This document shows positions 1-8,705 of a stretch of 64,000 nt of DNA, piece by piece (positions within the stretch are counted from its first letter, which is position 1; each line of letters begins with the position of its first letter). Under the pieces are notes generated by a model. It ran no database searches and was not told where the DNA came from. It worked only from the letters and a program-made list of their open reading frames with translations. The stretch lies in contig JAGZMM010000001.1 of NCBI GenBank assembly GCA_018364155.1, positions 372,001-436,000 of the forward strand, in the 5' to 3' direction. The position numbers and the translations under genes are program-made. This stretch comes from Clostridiales bacterium (GTDB lineage: Bacteria; Bacillota; Clostridia; Oscillospirales; Acutalibacteraceae).

Positions 1-1
1 C

Positions 2-2674
2 GATAAGGTGGTAGAGGACTTTCATCCAAACACCTTTCTGGATATCGGCTGTGCAATGGGCTGGCTGGTTGCCGCACTGCGGGACCGCGGGGTAAACGCA
101 TACGGAATCGACGTTTCTTCCTATGCCATCGGCCAGGTACGGGAGGATATCCGTCCTTATTGCAGAGCCCAGTCTGCCCTGGAGGACCTGCCTGAAGATT
201 TTCCAAAACGTTACGACATGGTTTCCTGCATTGAAATGATCGAGCATCTAGAGGAACCGGACGGACTGGCTCTCATTAAAAAGATGTGTTCCTATACCGA
301 TACGTTGCTGCTTTCTTCCACGCCGGACGCCAAGGATGAACCCACTCATTTCAATGTACAGCAGCCGGAATACTGGGTCAAGCACTTTGCACCGTATCAA
401 TTTCTCCACAAACTGGATTACGACCCATCCTATATCTCCTCCCAAGCCTTGTGTTTTTATCGCGCCGATCAAAAACAGCTAGGTAGTCTGGTTGAGGACT
501 ATGAAAAATACTGCCGGCTCACCCGCGAAAACATAACCAACCAGTATGACCAGATCCTTCGCCGCAAGGATCTCCTTATTTCCGACCTGGAGAATTCCGT
601 TGCTCTCTTAAACGATGTCAAAAGCAAAAATGAGATTCTCATTTCCAATCTTGAAAATTCCGTCGGTGCTTTAAACGAGGCCAAAAGCAAGAATGAAGCG
701 GCTTTGGAACGGCTTAATAGCACCCTCGACGACATGCAAAACCAACTCAGGGCCCTCATTGCTGACCGTGATCATAAGCAGTCTCTGTATCAGGAGATTT
801 TAGACTCCAAATGGTGGAAGCTTACAAAGCCCGGGCGTTGGACGGTTACCAAGTGCAAAAATGCCCTGCGCAGAATTCCGCTGGTGCGAAAATTGGTAAA
901 CGGTTTTCGTCTGTTTCGTGAGACTGGGTTTTCGGGAATTGCAAAAAAGATCAAGGCAAAACGGATTCTACGGCGTTATATTCCCAAAAACAGCCTGAGC
1001 ATGGGAAAATTTCTGTCCGCTGAAACCGCTGTCAAACAGCTTGAAACGAAGTTTGACAAAGAGGTAAAAATCAGCATCCTCGTCCCTCTTTATAATACGC
1101 CGCCGGTCTTTCTCAGGGAAATGATCGACTCCTGTATCAATCAAACCTATCGAAACTGGGAGCTTTGTCTTGCGGACGCCAGTGACAGCGACGACGGCAG
1201 GACCGGCGCCATTTGTGCCCAGTACACGGCCAAAGATTCCCGTATCCGGTATCAAAAGCTTTCCGAAAACAAAGGCATTTCCCATAACACCAATGCGGCC
1301 ATCGAGATGGCAACCGGAGACTATATTTCTCTGCTCGACCACGACGATCTGCTTCATCCCGCCGCTCTCTTTGAAGTGCGCAAAGCGATCGACCAGGGTG
1401 CGGACTTTATTTATACCGACGAGCTGACGTTTGCTTCCAGCATAGACGACGTCACTGTTGTCCATCTGAAACCGGACTTTGCCATTGACAATCTGCGCAG
1501 CAACAACTACATCTGCCATCTGTCCACCTTCCGCAGAGCGCTGCTCGACCAAGCCGGATGGTTCCATCCTGAATGTGACGGCAGCCAGGATTACGACATT
1601 ATTCTGCGGCTGACGGAAAAGGCGGAAAAAATCGTCCACGTCCCGAAAATTCTTTACTATTGGCGCAACCATGCAAAATCGGTGGCCAGCGACATCAGCG
1701 CCAAACCCTATTGCATCACCGCAGCCAAAAAGGCGCTTTCCGAGCATCTTGACCGCGTCGGGATTCAAGGAGAGGTTTCCCTGATTGAGAACATGCCCTC
1801 TTTTTACCGTATTGCGTATAAACTCACCTGTAAACCTCTGGTTTCCATTATCATTCCCACAAAGGATCACATTGAGGATTTGGACAAATGCCTGCAGTCC
1901 ATCTTGCGTAAAACCACGTATCCAAACTATGAAATTATTGTCGTGGAAAACAACTCCACCAGTTCCTCCACATTTGACTATTACAGAACTTTGGAAAAAT
2001 ACGACAATGTCCAGGTCGTTACCTGGGAAGGCAAATTTAATTATTCCGCCATCAACAATTTCGGTGTGACCTTTGCAAAGGGCGACTATTATCTGCTGCT
2101 CAACAACGATGTGGAAATCATCACTCCAAAATGGATCGAAGAGATGCTCATGTACGCCCAGCGCAGTGAAGTGGGTGCAGTGGGAGCAAAACTTTACTAT
2201 CCGGACAATACGATTCAGCATGCAGGCTTAGGGATTGGATTGCTGACTTTGGCCGGTCATCTGCACCGGGGCTTTCCCCGTAACCATCCTGGCTATATGG
2301 GGCGTCTTTCCTATGCGCAGGATCTCTCCGGTGTCACCGCTGCCTGCATGATGGTGAAAAAGTCGGTGTTCGAAGAGGTCGGAGGCTTTGACAAAAAGCT
2401 GGCGGTAGCGTTTAACGACGTGGATCTCTGCCTGAAAATCCGGCAAGCCGGTTATCTTATTTGTTTTACGCCTTTTGCAGAGCTGTATCACTATGAATCC
2501 AAAAGCCGTGGAAACGATATGAATCCGGAGCATTATGGCCGTTTTAAGTCAGAAGTAAATTACTTCCAGAAAAAATGGAAGCCTGCCTTGCAGCACAACG
2601 ACCCCTATCTCAATCCAAACTTTGATTATGACAAAGAGGATTTTACCATCAAAACCATCGCTTATCATGAATAA
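2..2674 (+). CDS. SAM methyltransferase fused to two GT2 glycosyltransferase domains (5'-partial)
   Basis: The reading frame is open to the window edge, so the true start lies upstream. The N-terminus is a class I SAM methyltransferase: DIGCAMGWL about residue 12 is the SAM-binding loop. A charged, Asn/Lys-rich coiled-coil linker follows at about 165-265. Two family 2 glycosyltransferase domains come next, at about 350-600 (ISILVPLYN, LLDHDDLLHP, QDYDIILRL) and 610-870 (VSIIIPTKD, LLNNDVEIITP, NDVDLCLKI). Such multidomain enzymes build and methyl-cap rhamnan or O-antigen-like surface glycans in the cytoplasm; this role is inferred. It ends at a terminator shared with the convergent ANTAR gene. 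It is probably the last gene of a surface polysaccharide cluster outside the window. Domain calls are firm; substrate is unknown. Confidence 0.85.
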   Translation, partial: DKVVEDFHPNTFLDIGCAMGWLVAALRDRGVNAYGIDVSSYAIGQVREDIRPYCRAQSALEDLPEDFPKRYDMVSCIEMIEHLEEPDGLALIKKMCSYTDTLLLSSTPDAKDEPTHFNVQQPEYWVKHFAPYQFLHKLDYDPSYISSQALCFYRADQKQLGSLVEDYEKYCRLTRENITNQYDQILRRKDLLISDLENSVALLNDVKSKNEILISNLENSVGALNEAKSKNEAALERLNSTLDDMQNQLRALIADRDHKQSLYQEILDSKWWKLTKPGRWTVTKCKNALRRIPLVRKLVNGFRLFRETGFSGIAKKIKAKRILRRYIPKNSLSMGKFLSAETAVKQLETKFDKEVKISILVPLYNTPPVFLREMIDSCINQTYRNWELCLADASDSDDGRTGAICAQYTAKDSRIRYQKLSENKGISHNTNAAIEMATGDYISLLDHDDLLHPAALFEVRKAIDQGADFIYTDELTFASSIDDVTVVHLKPDFAIDNLRSNNYICHLSTFRRALLDQAGWFHPECDGSQDYDIILRLTEKAEKIVHVPKILYYWRNHAKSVASDISAKPYCITAAKKALSEHLDRVGIQGEVSLIENMPSFYRIAYKLTCKPLVSIIIPTKDHIEDLDKCLQSILRKTTYPNYEIIVVENNSTSSSTFDYYRTLEKYDNVQVVTWEGKFNYSAINNFGVTFAKGDYYLLLNNDVEIITPKWIEEMLMYAQRSEVGAVGAKLYYPDNTIQHAGLGIGLLTLAGHLHRGFPRNHPGYMGRLSYAQDLSGVTAACMMVKKSVFEEVGGFDKKLAVAFNDVDLCLKIRQAGYLICFTPFAELYHYESKSRGNDMNPEHYGRFKSEVNYFQKKWKPALQHNDPYLNPNFDYDKEDFTIKTIAYHE

Positions 2675-2683
2675 TTCCAGCCT

Positions 2684-2716
2684 AAAAAGCACCGGGTATT
2701 TTACCCGGTGCTTTTT
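2684..2716. terminator. Bidirectional intrinsic terminator
   Basis: AAAAAGCACCGGGTA pairs with TACCCGGTGCTTTTT around a minimal loop. It has A- and T-runs on both sides, so it serves the convergent glycosyltransferase and ANTAR genes. Confidence 0.9.
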
Positions 2717-3284
2717 ACATTTCGTAGGTCTTCAAAATATTCTCCGCCACTTCCCTGCGGGTCACCCGCAGATCCATCGCCTGCTTTTCAATGTACCGGT
2801 GGGCTTGCGCCTCGGTGAAGTGCAGGTGCTGGATGAGCACGCATTTGGCCCGGTCTACTAAGCGGATTTCCTCAATCTTCTTTTGCAGCTTGACGTTTTC
2901 CTGCTTGAGATTCAAAATTCTCCGTCTGGTGGCGGAAATCAGCTTCAAGGATTGGTAAAAAAGCGCCCGTCCCACCGGCTTTGGCACCACCAGAATGCCG
3001 AATTCCTCCACCTTGGCAGATACATCGTCCGCCAGTTCGCTTTTGACGATCAAAATAACCCCCGCCGATCCCGACTGGGCCGCCGTTATGGAAAGCTCAT
3101 GCCCGAACTCATCGGAAAGCGGCGTGTTGATGAGAATCAGATCAAAGCTTGCATCCAAAAGGGCGCGCCGGGCAGCGGTGCCGCTTCGAAGCTCGGTAAT
3201 ATCCCCATAGGACGCGGCGCGCAAAAGCTGTGCGAGCGATTCTCCCGCCTTCTCGGAGCTGGATACCAACAGAACACTTTCCAA
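2715..3284 (-). CDS. ANTAR-domain RNA-binding antiterminator with degenerate receiver
   Basis: The protein has 189 residues. Residues 1-120 have receiver-like fold motifs, but the usual phosphoacceptor Asp is Asn (LILINTPLS, N53) and the N-terminal acidic pair is missing; the Lys in VVPKPV remains. A short coiled coil (about 125-145) leads into an ANTAR domain at the C-terminus (FTEAQAHRYIEKQAMDLR). ANTAR proteins bind paired hairpins with A1/G4 hexaloops and stop terminator formation. It is the last gene of the glutamate synthase-glutamine synthetase operon, 55 bp after glnA. Candidate target hairpins sit in the leaders at about 9.9, 10.13 and 12.31 kb. Without the Asp, control by phosphorylation is unlikely; a ligand or protein partner is a possibility. 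The family is clear; targets are inferred. Confidence 0.88.
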   Translation of the reverse strand: MESVLLVSSSEKAGESLAQLLRAASYGDITELRSGTAARRALLDASFDLILINTPLSDEFGHELSITAAQSGSAGVILIVKSELADDVSAKVEEFGILVVPKPVGRALFYQSLKLISATRRRILNLKQENVKLQKKIEEIRLVDRAKCVLIQHLHFTEAQAHRYIEKQAMDLRVTRREVAENILKTYEM

Positions 3285-3339
3285 TCGTCTTCACCACCGT
3301 TTTCGAACCTGGTTCAGCATTTACATCGGATGTTTTGCG

Positions 3340-4659
3340 TCAAACCTGAGAGAAATAAAACGCGTGCTCAAACTCCGCCTTGTCGGACGCCTGCTCATAA
3401 AGCTGCCATTCCCGTTCCTTGGCCGCGATGTATTTTTCCAACGTCTTTTGAGGAAGGCACGCACGCACGAATTCGCTTTCCTTGGCAATCTTCAGCGCTT
3501 CGCCCAACGTTTGCGGAAGGACAGCGAAGGATTTAAGCGTCATTTCATCCGCCCGGTATAGGTTGAGGTTGGTGGGCTCGCCTAAGTCAATATGCTGCTC
3601 AATGCCTTCGAGGCCTGCAAAAATAAGCAGGGCAAAGGCCAGATAGGGGTTGCAGGAAGGATCGGGTGAACGCAGCTCCATGCGGGAATATTCCCCCTTG
3701 GCGGCGGGAATGCGCACCAGCTGAGAGCGGTTCTGATGGGACCAGGAAACGTATTTAGGCGCTTCACAACAGCCGAACCGGGCGTACGAATTGGTCAAAG
3801 GGTTTAAAAAAGCGGTGATTTCCCGCACCCGGTTTAAAATCCCGGCAATGAACCGCTCCGACTCCTGGGAATGGCCGTCGTTGCGGTTTTTAAAAAGGTT
3901 CATCCCATTCTTGGACAGGGAAAGATTGATATGAAGCCCACTGCCCGCCTGATCCGAAAAGGGCTTGGGCAAAAAAGAGGCATACAGCCCGTTGCGGGCC
4001 GCCACCATCTTCACCACCGACTGGAAGGTAATCAGGTTATCCGCGGCAGACAGGGCGTCGGAATACTTAAAGTCGATCTCGTTTTGCCCCGGGCCCTGCT
4101 CGTGATGGGAGCTTTCGGGCTTTAAGTCCATCTCCTCCAAGGTCAGGCAGATCTCCCGGCGCACGTTTTCCCCCTTATCCCGGGGCGCAAAGTCCAAATA
4201 CCCGCCCTCGTCGTGAGGGATCTTGGTGGGCTTTCCCCGGTCGTCCGCCTCAAACAGGTAAAACTCGCATTCCGGCCCGATTTTACACACGTACCCCATT
4301 CCGGCGGCCTTCTCTACTGCCTGACGAAGAATATGCCGCCCGTCTCCCTCGAAAGGAGTCCCGTCGGGATGACGGATTTCACAGAAAAACCGCACCACCC
4401 TTCCCTGTTGGGGCCGCCAAGGAAGCACCGACAGCGTCCCTGGGTCGGGGAACAAAAACAAGTCGGATTCCTCCACGTTCAAAAATCCACGCACCGCCGA
4501 CGCATCGAAGGATATGCCGTTTTCAAACGCGCGTGGCAGCTCGTCGGCAAGGATGGAAATGTTCTTGAGCGTGCCGAACATATCGCAAAACGCCAGGCGG
4601 ACGAATTTTACGTCGTTCTCCTGTACGAACTGCAGCACCTCGCTCATGGTATAATTCAA
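3340..4659 (-). CDS. glnA: Glutamine synthetase, type I
   Basis: This makes glutamine from glutamate, ammonia and ATP in the cytosol. About 439 residues match the type I length. The N-terminal beta-grasp (VRLAFCDMFGTLKN) is followed by the catalytic barrel, with IGPECEFYLF, HHEQGPGQNEIDF, GSGLHINLSL, NSYARFGCCEAPKYVSWSHQNRS and the ELRSPDPSCNPYLAF region. The C-terminus lacks the adenylylation-site context of the I-beta class. I chose the TTG at 4659 because GGGAGG lies 8 bases upstream. The in-frame GTG at 4668 overlaps that Shine-Dalgarno sequence, and an ATG lies further in at 4647. It sits between the GXGXG subunit and the ANTAR gene. A second, unrelated type III enzyme is encoded at 10.2 kb, so the cell has two routes to glutamine. 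Confidence 0.93.
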   Translation of the reverse strand: MNYTMSEVLQFVQENDVKFVRLAFCDMFGTLKNISILADELPRAFENGISFDASAVRGFLNVEESDLFLFPDPGTLSVLPWRPQQGRVVRFFCEIRHPDGTPFEGDGRHILRQAVEKAAGMGYVCKIGPECEFYLFEADDRGKPTKIPHDEGGYLDFAPRDKGENVRREICLTLEEMDLKPESSHHEQGPGQNEIDFKYSDALSAADNLITFQSVVKMVAARNGLYASFLPKPFSDQAGSGLHINLSLSKNGMNLFKNRNDGHSQESERFIAGILNRVREITAFLNPLTNSYARFGCCEAPKYVSWSHQNRSQLVRIPAAKGEYSRMELRSPDPSCNPYLAFALLIFAGLEGIEQHIDLGEPTNLNLYRADEMTLKSFAVLPQTLGEALKIAKESEFVRACLPQKTLEKYIAAKEREWQLYEQASDKAEFEHAFYFSQV

Positions 4660-4712
4660 GGACCGCACCTCCCAGTCGGGTTTGATTCTCTCTGACGAAT
4701 CGGATTAGCATC

Positions 4713-4741
4713 ATTATACACGATTTAATTATAAGTATAAA
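4713..4741 (-). promoter_or_regulatory. Possible internal promoter for glnA-ANTAR
   Basis: On the minus strand, TTTATA, 17 bases, then TATAAT lie between the GXGXG gene and glnA. The -10 is perfect and the -35 poor. It could give glnA and the antiterminator a basal supply independent of the attenuated operon promoter. Confidence 0.45.
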
Positions 4742-5447
4742 GCTGTTTGTAGGGGTTTTTGGTATCGGGGGTCAAAAGATAAAACCGGTCGGAGAGAATC
4801 TTCTCAGCGTCGTAGCCGAACGCCTCACAGAAGGCACGCACGTCCGGTTCAATAAAGGAAAGCTCACCCTTGGAGGCCACCTTTGCATCCACCTGGGGCG
4901 GAAGGTCTCCCGGCAGGGTCTTGCAGCGCAGATAGATTTTCCCGCCGTGCATCCCAGTACCGCAGAAGTTGCCCACCGGCGGCTTGTCGCCGCTGCCGAT
5001 GCCCAGCACCACAATGACGCCTCCCGCCTGGTACTCGCCCAGAAAGCTGCCCGCCTTCCCGCCAATGACCAGAACCGGTACCTTCTCCTGATAGGCCTTC
5101 ATATGGATGCCCGCCCGATACCCGGCGTTTCCCTTGACGAAAATCTTGCCGCCGCGCATGGCGTAGCCCGCCGCGTCGCCGCAGGAGCCGTTGATGAAAA
5201 TAGCGCCGTCGTTCATGGTATCCCCCGCTGCGTCCTGGGCGTTGCCGTTGACCAGGATGGAGGCGCCGTTTAAGTACGCACCCAGGGCGTTGCCAGGCGT
5301 ACCGTTGATGACGATTTCCTTCTGGGAGAGTCCGCTTGCGATGTATCTCTGGCCGATGCAGTTGTCAATGATCACCTTCGGATCGGTGGACGTGCGCACC
5401 AATTCGTTTAAATCCTGAAAGTGCATGTGCGAGGCGATGATTTTCAT
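4725..5447 (-). CDS. Glutamate synthase GXGXG-domain subunit (GltB3-like)
   Basis: This 240-residue protein is a right-handed beta-helix of repeated Gly-x-Gly-x-Gly turns (NGTPGNALGAYLNGA, NDGAIFINGSCGDAAGYAM, GGKIFVKGNAGYRAG). The same fold is the C-terminal structural domain of large glutamate synthase subunits. Here it is a separate gene, as in archaeal-type split glutamate synthases and in tungsten formylmethanofuran dehydrogenase subunit C. I start at the ATG at 5447 because AAAGGTGGG is 7 bases upstream; the longer frame to 5474 has no ribosome site. Neighbours encode the other pieces of the enzyme, which makes the glutamate synthase assignment much more likely than the alternatives. 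Confidence 0.9.
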   Translation of the reverse strand: MKIIASHMHFQDLNELVRTSTDPKVIIDNCIGQRYIASGLSQKEIVINGTPGNALGAYLNGASILVNGNAQDAAGDTMNDGAIFINGSCGDAAGYAMRGGKIFVKGNAGYRAGIHMKAYQEKVPVLVIGGKAGSFLGEYQAGGVIVVLGIGSGDKPPVGNFCGTGMHGGKIYLRCKTLPGDLPPQVDAKVASKGELSFIEPDVRAFCEAFGYDAEKILSDRFYLLTPDTKNPYKQLYTYN

Positions 5448-5490
5448 GTTGATTCCCACCTTTGTTCGTTGCATTTAAAATACTGCTTGG

Positions 5491-6729
5491 TCAGCCCGCC
5501 GCTCCGCTCAAGGCTTTCGCCCTAGCCCGCTTGGAAAAGGCCATCAACTGGGGCTTTTCGCAGATTAAGTCAAAATCAATCGAGGATAGGGGCGTCTGCT
5601 CCCGGATGAGGGAGGTGTAAATGCCCGCCCGCTCCACATTGCCGATGAGGATATAGCCTTTGAGCCGGTCGTCCTGGTAAAACAGGCGCTTATACGTGTC
5701 TCCCTTTTGTGTGAGCACCTCTTCGCCCTGATAGCTGCCGGCAGTAATAATATGCAGCCCGAAGAACCCGATGGCATTCATAGGAATGGCCCGGTCGTAG
5801 GGTTTTCCTTTCCCGCCGGCCATATGAATCCCGGCGGTTTCCCCCTGCATGTAGGCATTGGGAAGGAGGGCCAGCACTCGCTCCTGGCCGGTGGTAATGT
5901 CAAAGCTTTGCGCACAGTCTCCCGCCGCGTAAACATCCGGAAGGCTCGTACGGCAGAATTCATCGGTGACCACGCCCCGGCGGACCTGTCCGCCCGCGTC
6001 GGCAATCAAAGACGTATTGGGCCGTACCCCCACCGCCATCACCAGGATGTCAAAGGGAATCCGCTGCCCGCTTTTGAGCGTGGCCGCATCCGGCTCGAAC
6101 TTTGCCACGCAGTCGGACAAGTGAAAGGTAAGCCCCTTTTTCTCCAAATGCACCTGTACCAGCTTGGAGCCTGCCTCGTCAAGAATGCTGGGTAAAATCC
6201 GGTCGGCCATGTCCACCACTGTGATGGAATTCACCCGGTGGGCAATGCCCTCGGCGCATTTTAGCCCGATGAGCCCCGCGCCTACAATGAGAACCCGGCT
6301 TTCTGGAGTAAGAGCCTGCTCCAAAGCCAGAGCGCTGTCCAGGTTCATAAAGGTAAAGGTCTTGGTTACCGTTTCCTGGCCTTCGGTCGGCGGCAGGAAG
6401 GGACGCGACCCGGTCGCCACCAGCAGCTTATCGTAGGGAATTTTTTCGCCGCTCGTTAGAATTACCATCTTTTTCTTCGGGTCAATGGAAGCGGCCCGTT
6501 TCCCAAGCAGCGGGGTAACCCCGTTGTTTTCATAAAAGTCCGCCCCCCGGTACTGCATGCGCACCCGGTCGGTCTTTCCCTCCAAGAGATAGGAAATCAG
6601 CGGACGGGAATAGGTGTGGTGCGGCTCGTCGGAAATAACCGTGATGGGACCCTGCCGGTCTGCCTGCCGGATTCCTTCCACGCAACCCACCGCCGCCGCG
6701 GAATTACCGATGATTACGTACCGGGTCAT
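5491..6729 (-). CDS. NAD(P)/FAD-dependent oxidoreductase of the glutamate synthase cluster
   Basis: 412 residues with an N-terminal FAD-binding Rossmann motif (YVIIGNSAAAVGCVEGI), a second dinucleotide site near residue 145 (VLIVGAGLIGLKCAEGIA), and the FAD-contacting VYAAGDCAQ. This is the pyridine nucleotide-disulfide reductase class II layout, without a redox-active CxxxxC. It resembles nitrite reductase and rubredoxin reductase subunits. In the cluster it probably passes electrons from NAD(P)H, via the Fe-S protein encoded just upstream, to the FMN synthase subunit, replacing the classical GltD small subunit. Its start overlaps the stop of the Fe-S gene by four bases (ATGA), which implies coupled translation. 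The exact electron donor cannot be read from sequence. Confidence 0.88.
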   Translation of the reverse strand: MTRYVIIGNSAAAVGCVEGIRQADRQGPITVISDEPHHTYSRPLISYLLEGKTDRVRMQYRGADFYENNGVTPLLGKRAASIDPKKKMVILTSGEKIPYDKLLVATGSRPFLPPTEGQETVTKTFTFMNLDSALALEQALTPESRVLIVGAGLIGLKCAEGIAHRVNSITVVDMADRILPSILDEAGSKLVQVHLEKKGLTFHLSDCVAKFEPDAATLKSGQRIPFDILVMAVGVRPNTSLIADAGGQVRRGVVTDEFCRTSLPDVYAAGDCAQSFDITTGQERVLALLPNAYMQGETAGIHMAGGKGKPYDRAIPMNAIGFFGLHIITAGSYQGEEVLTQKGDTYKRLFYQDDRLKGYILIGNVERAGIYTSLIREQTPLSSIDFDLICEKPQLMAFSKRARAKALSGAAG

Positions 6730-7166
6730 TGCACCTCTCCCCTTTCCTCAAATACAATGGCTTTGTTGGGGCAACCCTTGACGCAGGCAGGCTGCCCTTC
6801 CTTGTTTTTGGTACAAAGCTCGCATTTCTGCACCGCTCCCGTATCCGACGGCATGATCGCCCCATAGGGGCAGGACAGGATGCAGGTATAGCAGCCCACG
6901 CATTTCTCCGAGTCGATGGAAATGACGCCGTTTTGCACCGTCAGCGCCCCGGAAATGCAGCCCTTGACGCATAAGGGCTCTTCACAATGGCGGCAGGAAA
7001 CCGCGAAGCTGACGTTTCCCTTCTGCTCGATGCGAATGCGCGGGTGGATGACCACATCCTTGAGGGCTTTTGCCATATTGTCCTCACCGGAATTGGCGAA
7101 GGCGCAATAATATTCGCACAAATGGCATCCCAAGCACCATTTTTCATTGACATAAATTCGTTTCAT
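6726..7166 (-). CDS. Polyferredoxin-like 4Fe-4S electron transfer protein
   Basis: 146 residues contain four cysteine groups typical of HycB/CooF/DmsB-type proteins: CLGCHLCEYYC, CRHCEEPLCVKGC, CVGCYTCILSCPYGA and CELCTKNKEGQPACVKGCP. These predict up to four 4Fe-4S clusters. There is no signal peptide, so it is cytoplasmic. It lies between the FMN synthase gene (30 bp away) and the flavin reductase gene (4-base overlap), which fits an electron wire between them. The family also serves hydrogenases and formate dehydrogenases, but no such catalytic subunit is nearby. Confidence 0.88.
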   Translation of the reverse strand: MKRIYVNEKWCLGCHLCEYYCAFANSGEDNMAKALKDVVIHPRIRIEQKGNVSFAVSCRHCEEPLCVKGCISGALTVQNGVISIDSEKCVGCYTCILSCPYGAIMPSDTGAVQKCELCTKNKEGQPACVKGCPNKAIVFEERGEVQ

Positions 7167-7196
7167 TGCCGCTTCCTCCCGATGGCTTGACGCCGC

Positions 7197-8702
7197 TTAT
7201 TCGCCTGCGTGCTGGATGCCCAGAATGGAAAGTTCCCGGTCGGTAAGTCCCACGCCCCGAAGCATCAGGCGGTTACCCTTGAGCGCCTCGATGGAGTTGA
7301 TCCCCATACCGCCCATCATTTCCTTGATTTCGTGGTTCCAGGCGGTGACGAGATTGACCAGCCGCTGGTAGCCTACGTCTGGGTTTAACCGACGCACCAG
7401 CTCCGGGCGCTGGGTGGCGATGCCCCAGTTGCACTTGCCCTGATGGCAGCTGCGGCAGAGGTGGCAGCCTAGAGCCAGCAGGGCGCTGGTGGCGATATAC
7501 ACCGCGTCCGCCCCCAAAGCCACCGCCTTGATGATATCCGCGCTGGAGCGGATGCTGCCGCCCACCACCAAGGACACGTTTCCTCGGATGCCTTCCTCTC
7601 TTAAGCGGGCATCCACGCTTGCCAAAGCAAGCTCGATAGGGATGCCCACGTTATCTCGAATACGGGTGGGCGCCGCACCCGTGCCGCCCCGAAACCCATC
7701 GATGGCGATGATGTCCGCCCCAGACCGGGCAATGCCGCTTGCGATGGCTGCCACGTTGTGCACTGCGGCGATTTTGACAATCACCGGCTTTTTGTACTCG
7801 GTGGCTTCCTTTAAGGAATAGACCAGCTGACGTAAATCTTCAATGGAATAAATGTCGTGATGAGGTGCGGGGGAAATGGCGTCGGAGCCCTCGGGAATCA
7901 TGCGGGTTTTCGACACGTCTCCGACAATCTTCGCCCCAGGTAGATGCCCGCCGATGCCGGGCTTTGCACCCTGGCCCATCTTGATTTCGATGGCGGCGCC
8001 CGCCTCCAGGTAGTCCTTATGTACGCCGAATCGTCCCGACGCCACCTGGACGATGGTATTTTTTCCATACTGGTAAAAGTCCTCGTGCAGGCCGCCTTCG
8101 CCGGTATTATAATAGGTGCCCAGAGCCTGGGCAGCCCTGGCTAGGCTTTCGTGGGCGTTATAGCTGATGGAACCGTAGGACATAGCGGAGAACATCACCG
8201 GCACCGCCAGCTCCAGCTGTGGCGTCAGGTTATTCATTAACTTTCCGTTCTCGTCGCGCTCCACGTGATCGGGCTTTTTGCCCAAGAACACTTTGGTTTC
8301 CATGGGTTCGCGCAAGGGATCGATGGAAGGGTTCGTCACCTGGGAGGCGTTAATGAGCATTTTATCCCAGTAGATGGGCAGAGGCTTGGGATTTCCCATG
8401 GAGGAAAGAAGTACCCCGCCGCTCCCCGCCTGACGGTAGATCTCGGAAATGGTTTCCCCTGTCCAGTTGGCGTTTTCCTTGAAGGTATGGTCGGTCTTGA
8501 CGATTTTGAGCGCCCGGGTGGGGCACAAAGACACACATCGGTGGCAGTTGACGCATTTGCGCTCATCGCTGACCATGCAGTTGAGCTCGGCGTCGTAGGA
8601 ATGCACCTCGTTGGCGCACTGTCGTTCACACACGCGGCAGGCGATGCAGCGGCTGGGATTGCGCACCACCTCATAGTCCGGATATAAAAAATCAATTGCC
8701 AT
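7197..8702 (-). CDS. Glutamate synthase, FMN/synthase subunit with N-terminal ferredoxin domain (GltB2-like)
   Basis: 501 residues. The first 70 hold two 4Fe-4S motifs (CIACRVCERQC, CVNCHRCVSLCPTRA). The rest is the FMN-binding glutamate synthase barrel, with MSYGSISYNAHESLARAA, GQGAKPGIGGHLPG, DGFRGGTGAAPTRI and a late Cys group (GCHLCRSCHQGKC) where the large subunit holds its 3Fe-4S cluster. It reduces 2-oxoglutarate plus ammonia, channelled from the glutaminase subunit, to glutamate. Length and architecture match archaeal-type GltB with a fused ferredoxin. It starts three bases after the glutaminase gene, so the two are probably made in equal amounts. Confidence 0.93.
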   Translation of the reverse strand: MAIDFLYPDYEVVRNPSRCIACRVCERQCANEVHSYDAELNCMVSDERKCVNCHRCVSLCPTRALKIVKTDHTFKENANWTGETISEIYRQAGSGGVLLSSMGNPKPLPIYWDKMLINASQVTNPSIDPLREPMETKVFLGKKPDHVERDENGKLMNNLTPQLELAVPVMFSAMSYGSISYNAHESLARAAQALGTYYNTGEGGLHEDFYQYGKNTIVQVASGRFGVHKDYLEAGAAIEIKMGQGAKPGIGGHLPGAKIVGDVSKTRMIPEGSDAISPAPHHDIYSIEDLRQLVYSLKEATEYKKPVIVKIAAVHNVAAIASGIARSGADIIAIDGFRGGTGAAPTRIRDNVGIPIELALASVDARLREEGIRGNVSLVVGGSIRSSADIIKAVALGADAVYIATSALLALGCHLCRSCHQGKCNWGIATQRPELVRRLNPDVGYQRLVNLVTAWNHEIKEMMGGMGINSIEALKGNRLMLRGVGLTDRELSILGIQHAGE

Positions 8703-8705
8703 GAT

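Noticed and set aside
968..2221. Antisense open frames opposite the glycosyltransferase gene
   Set aside because: No motif, no ribosome site; explained by codon bias of the sense gene.
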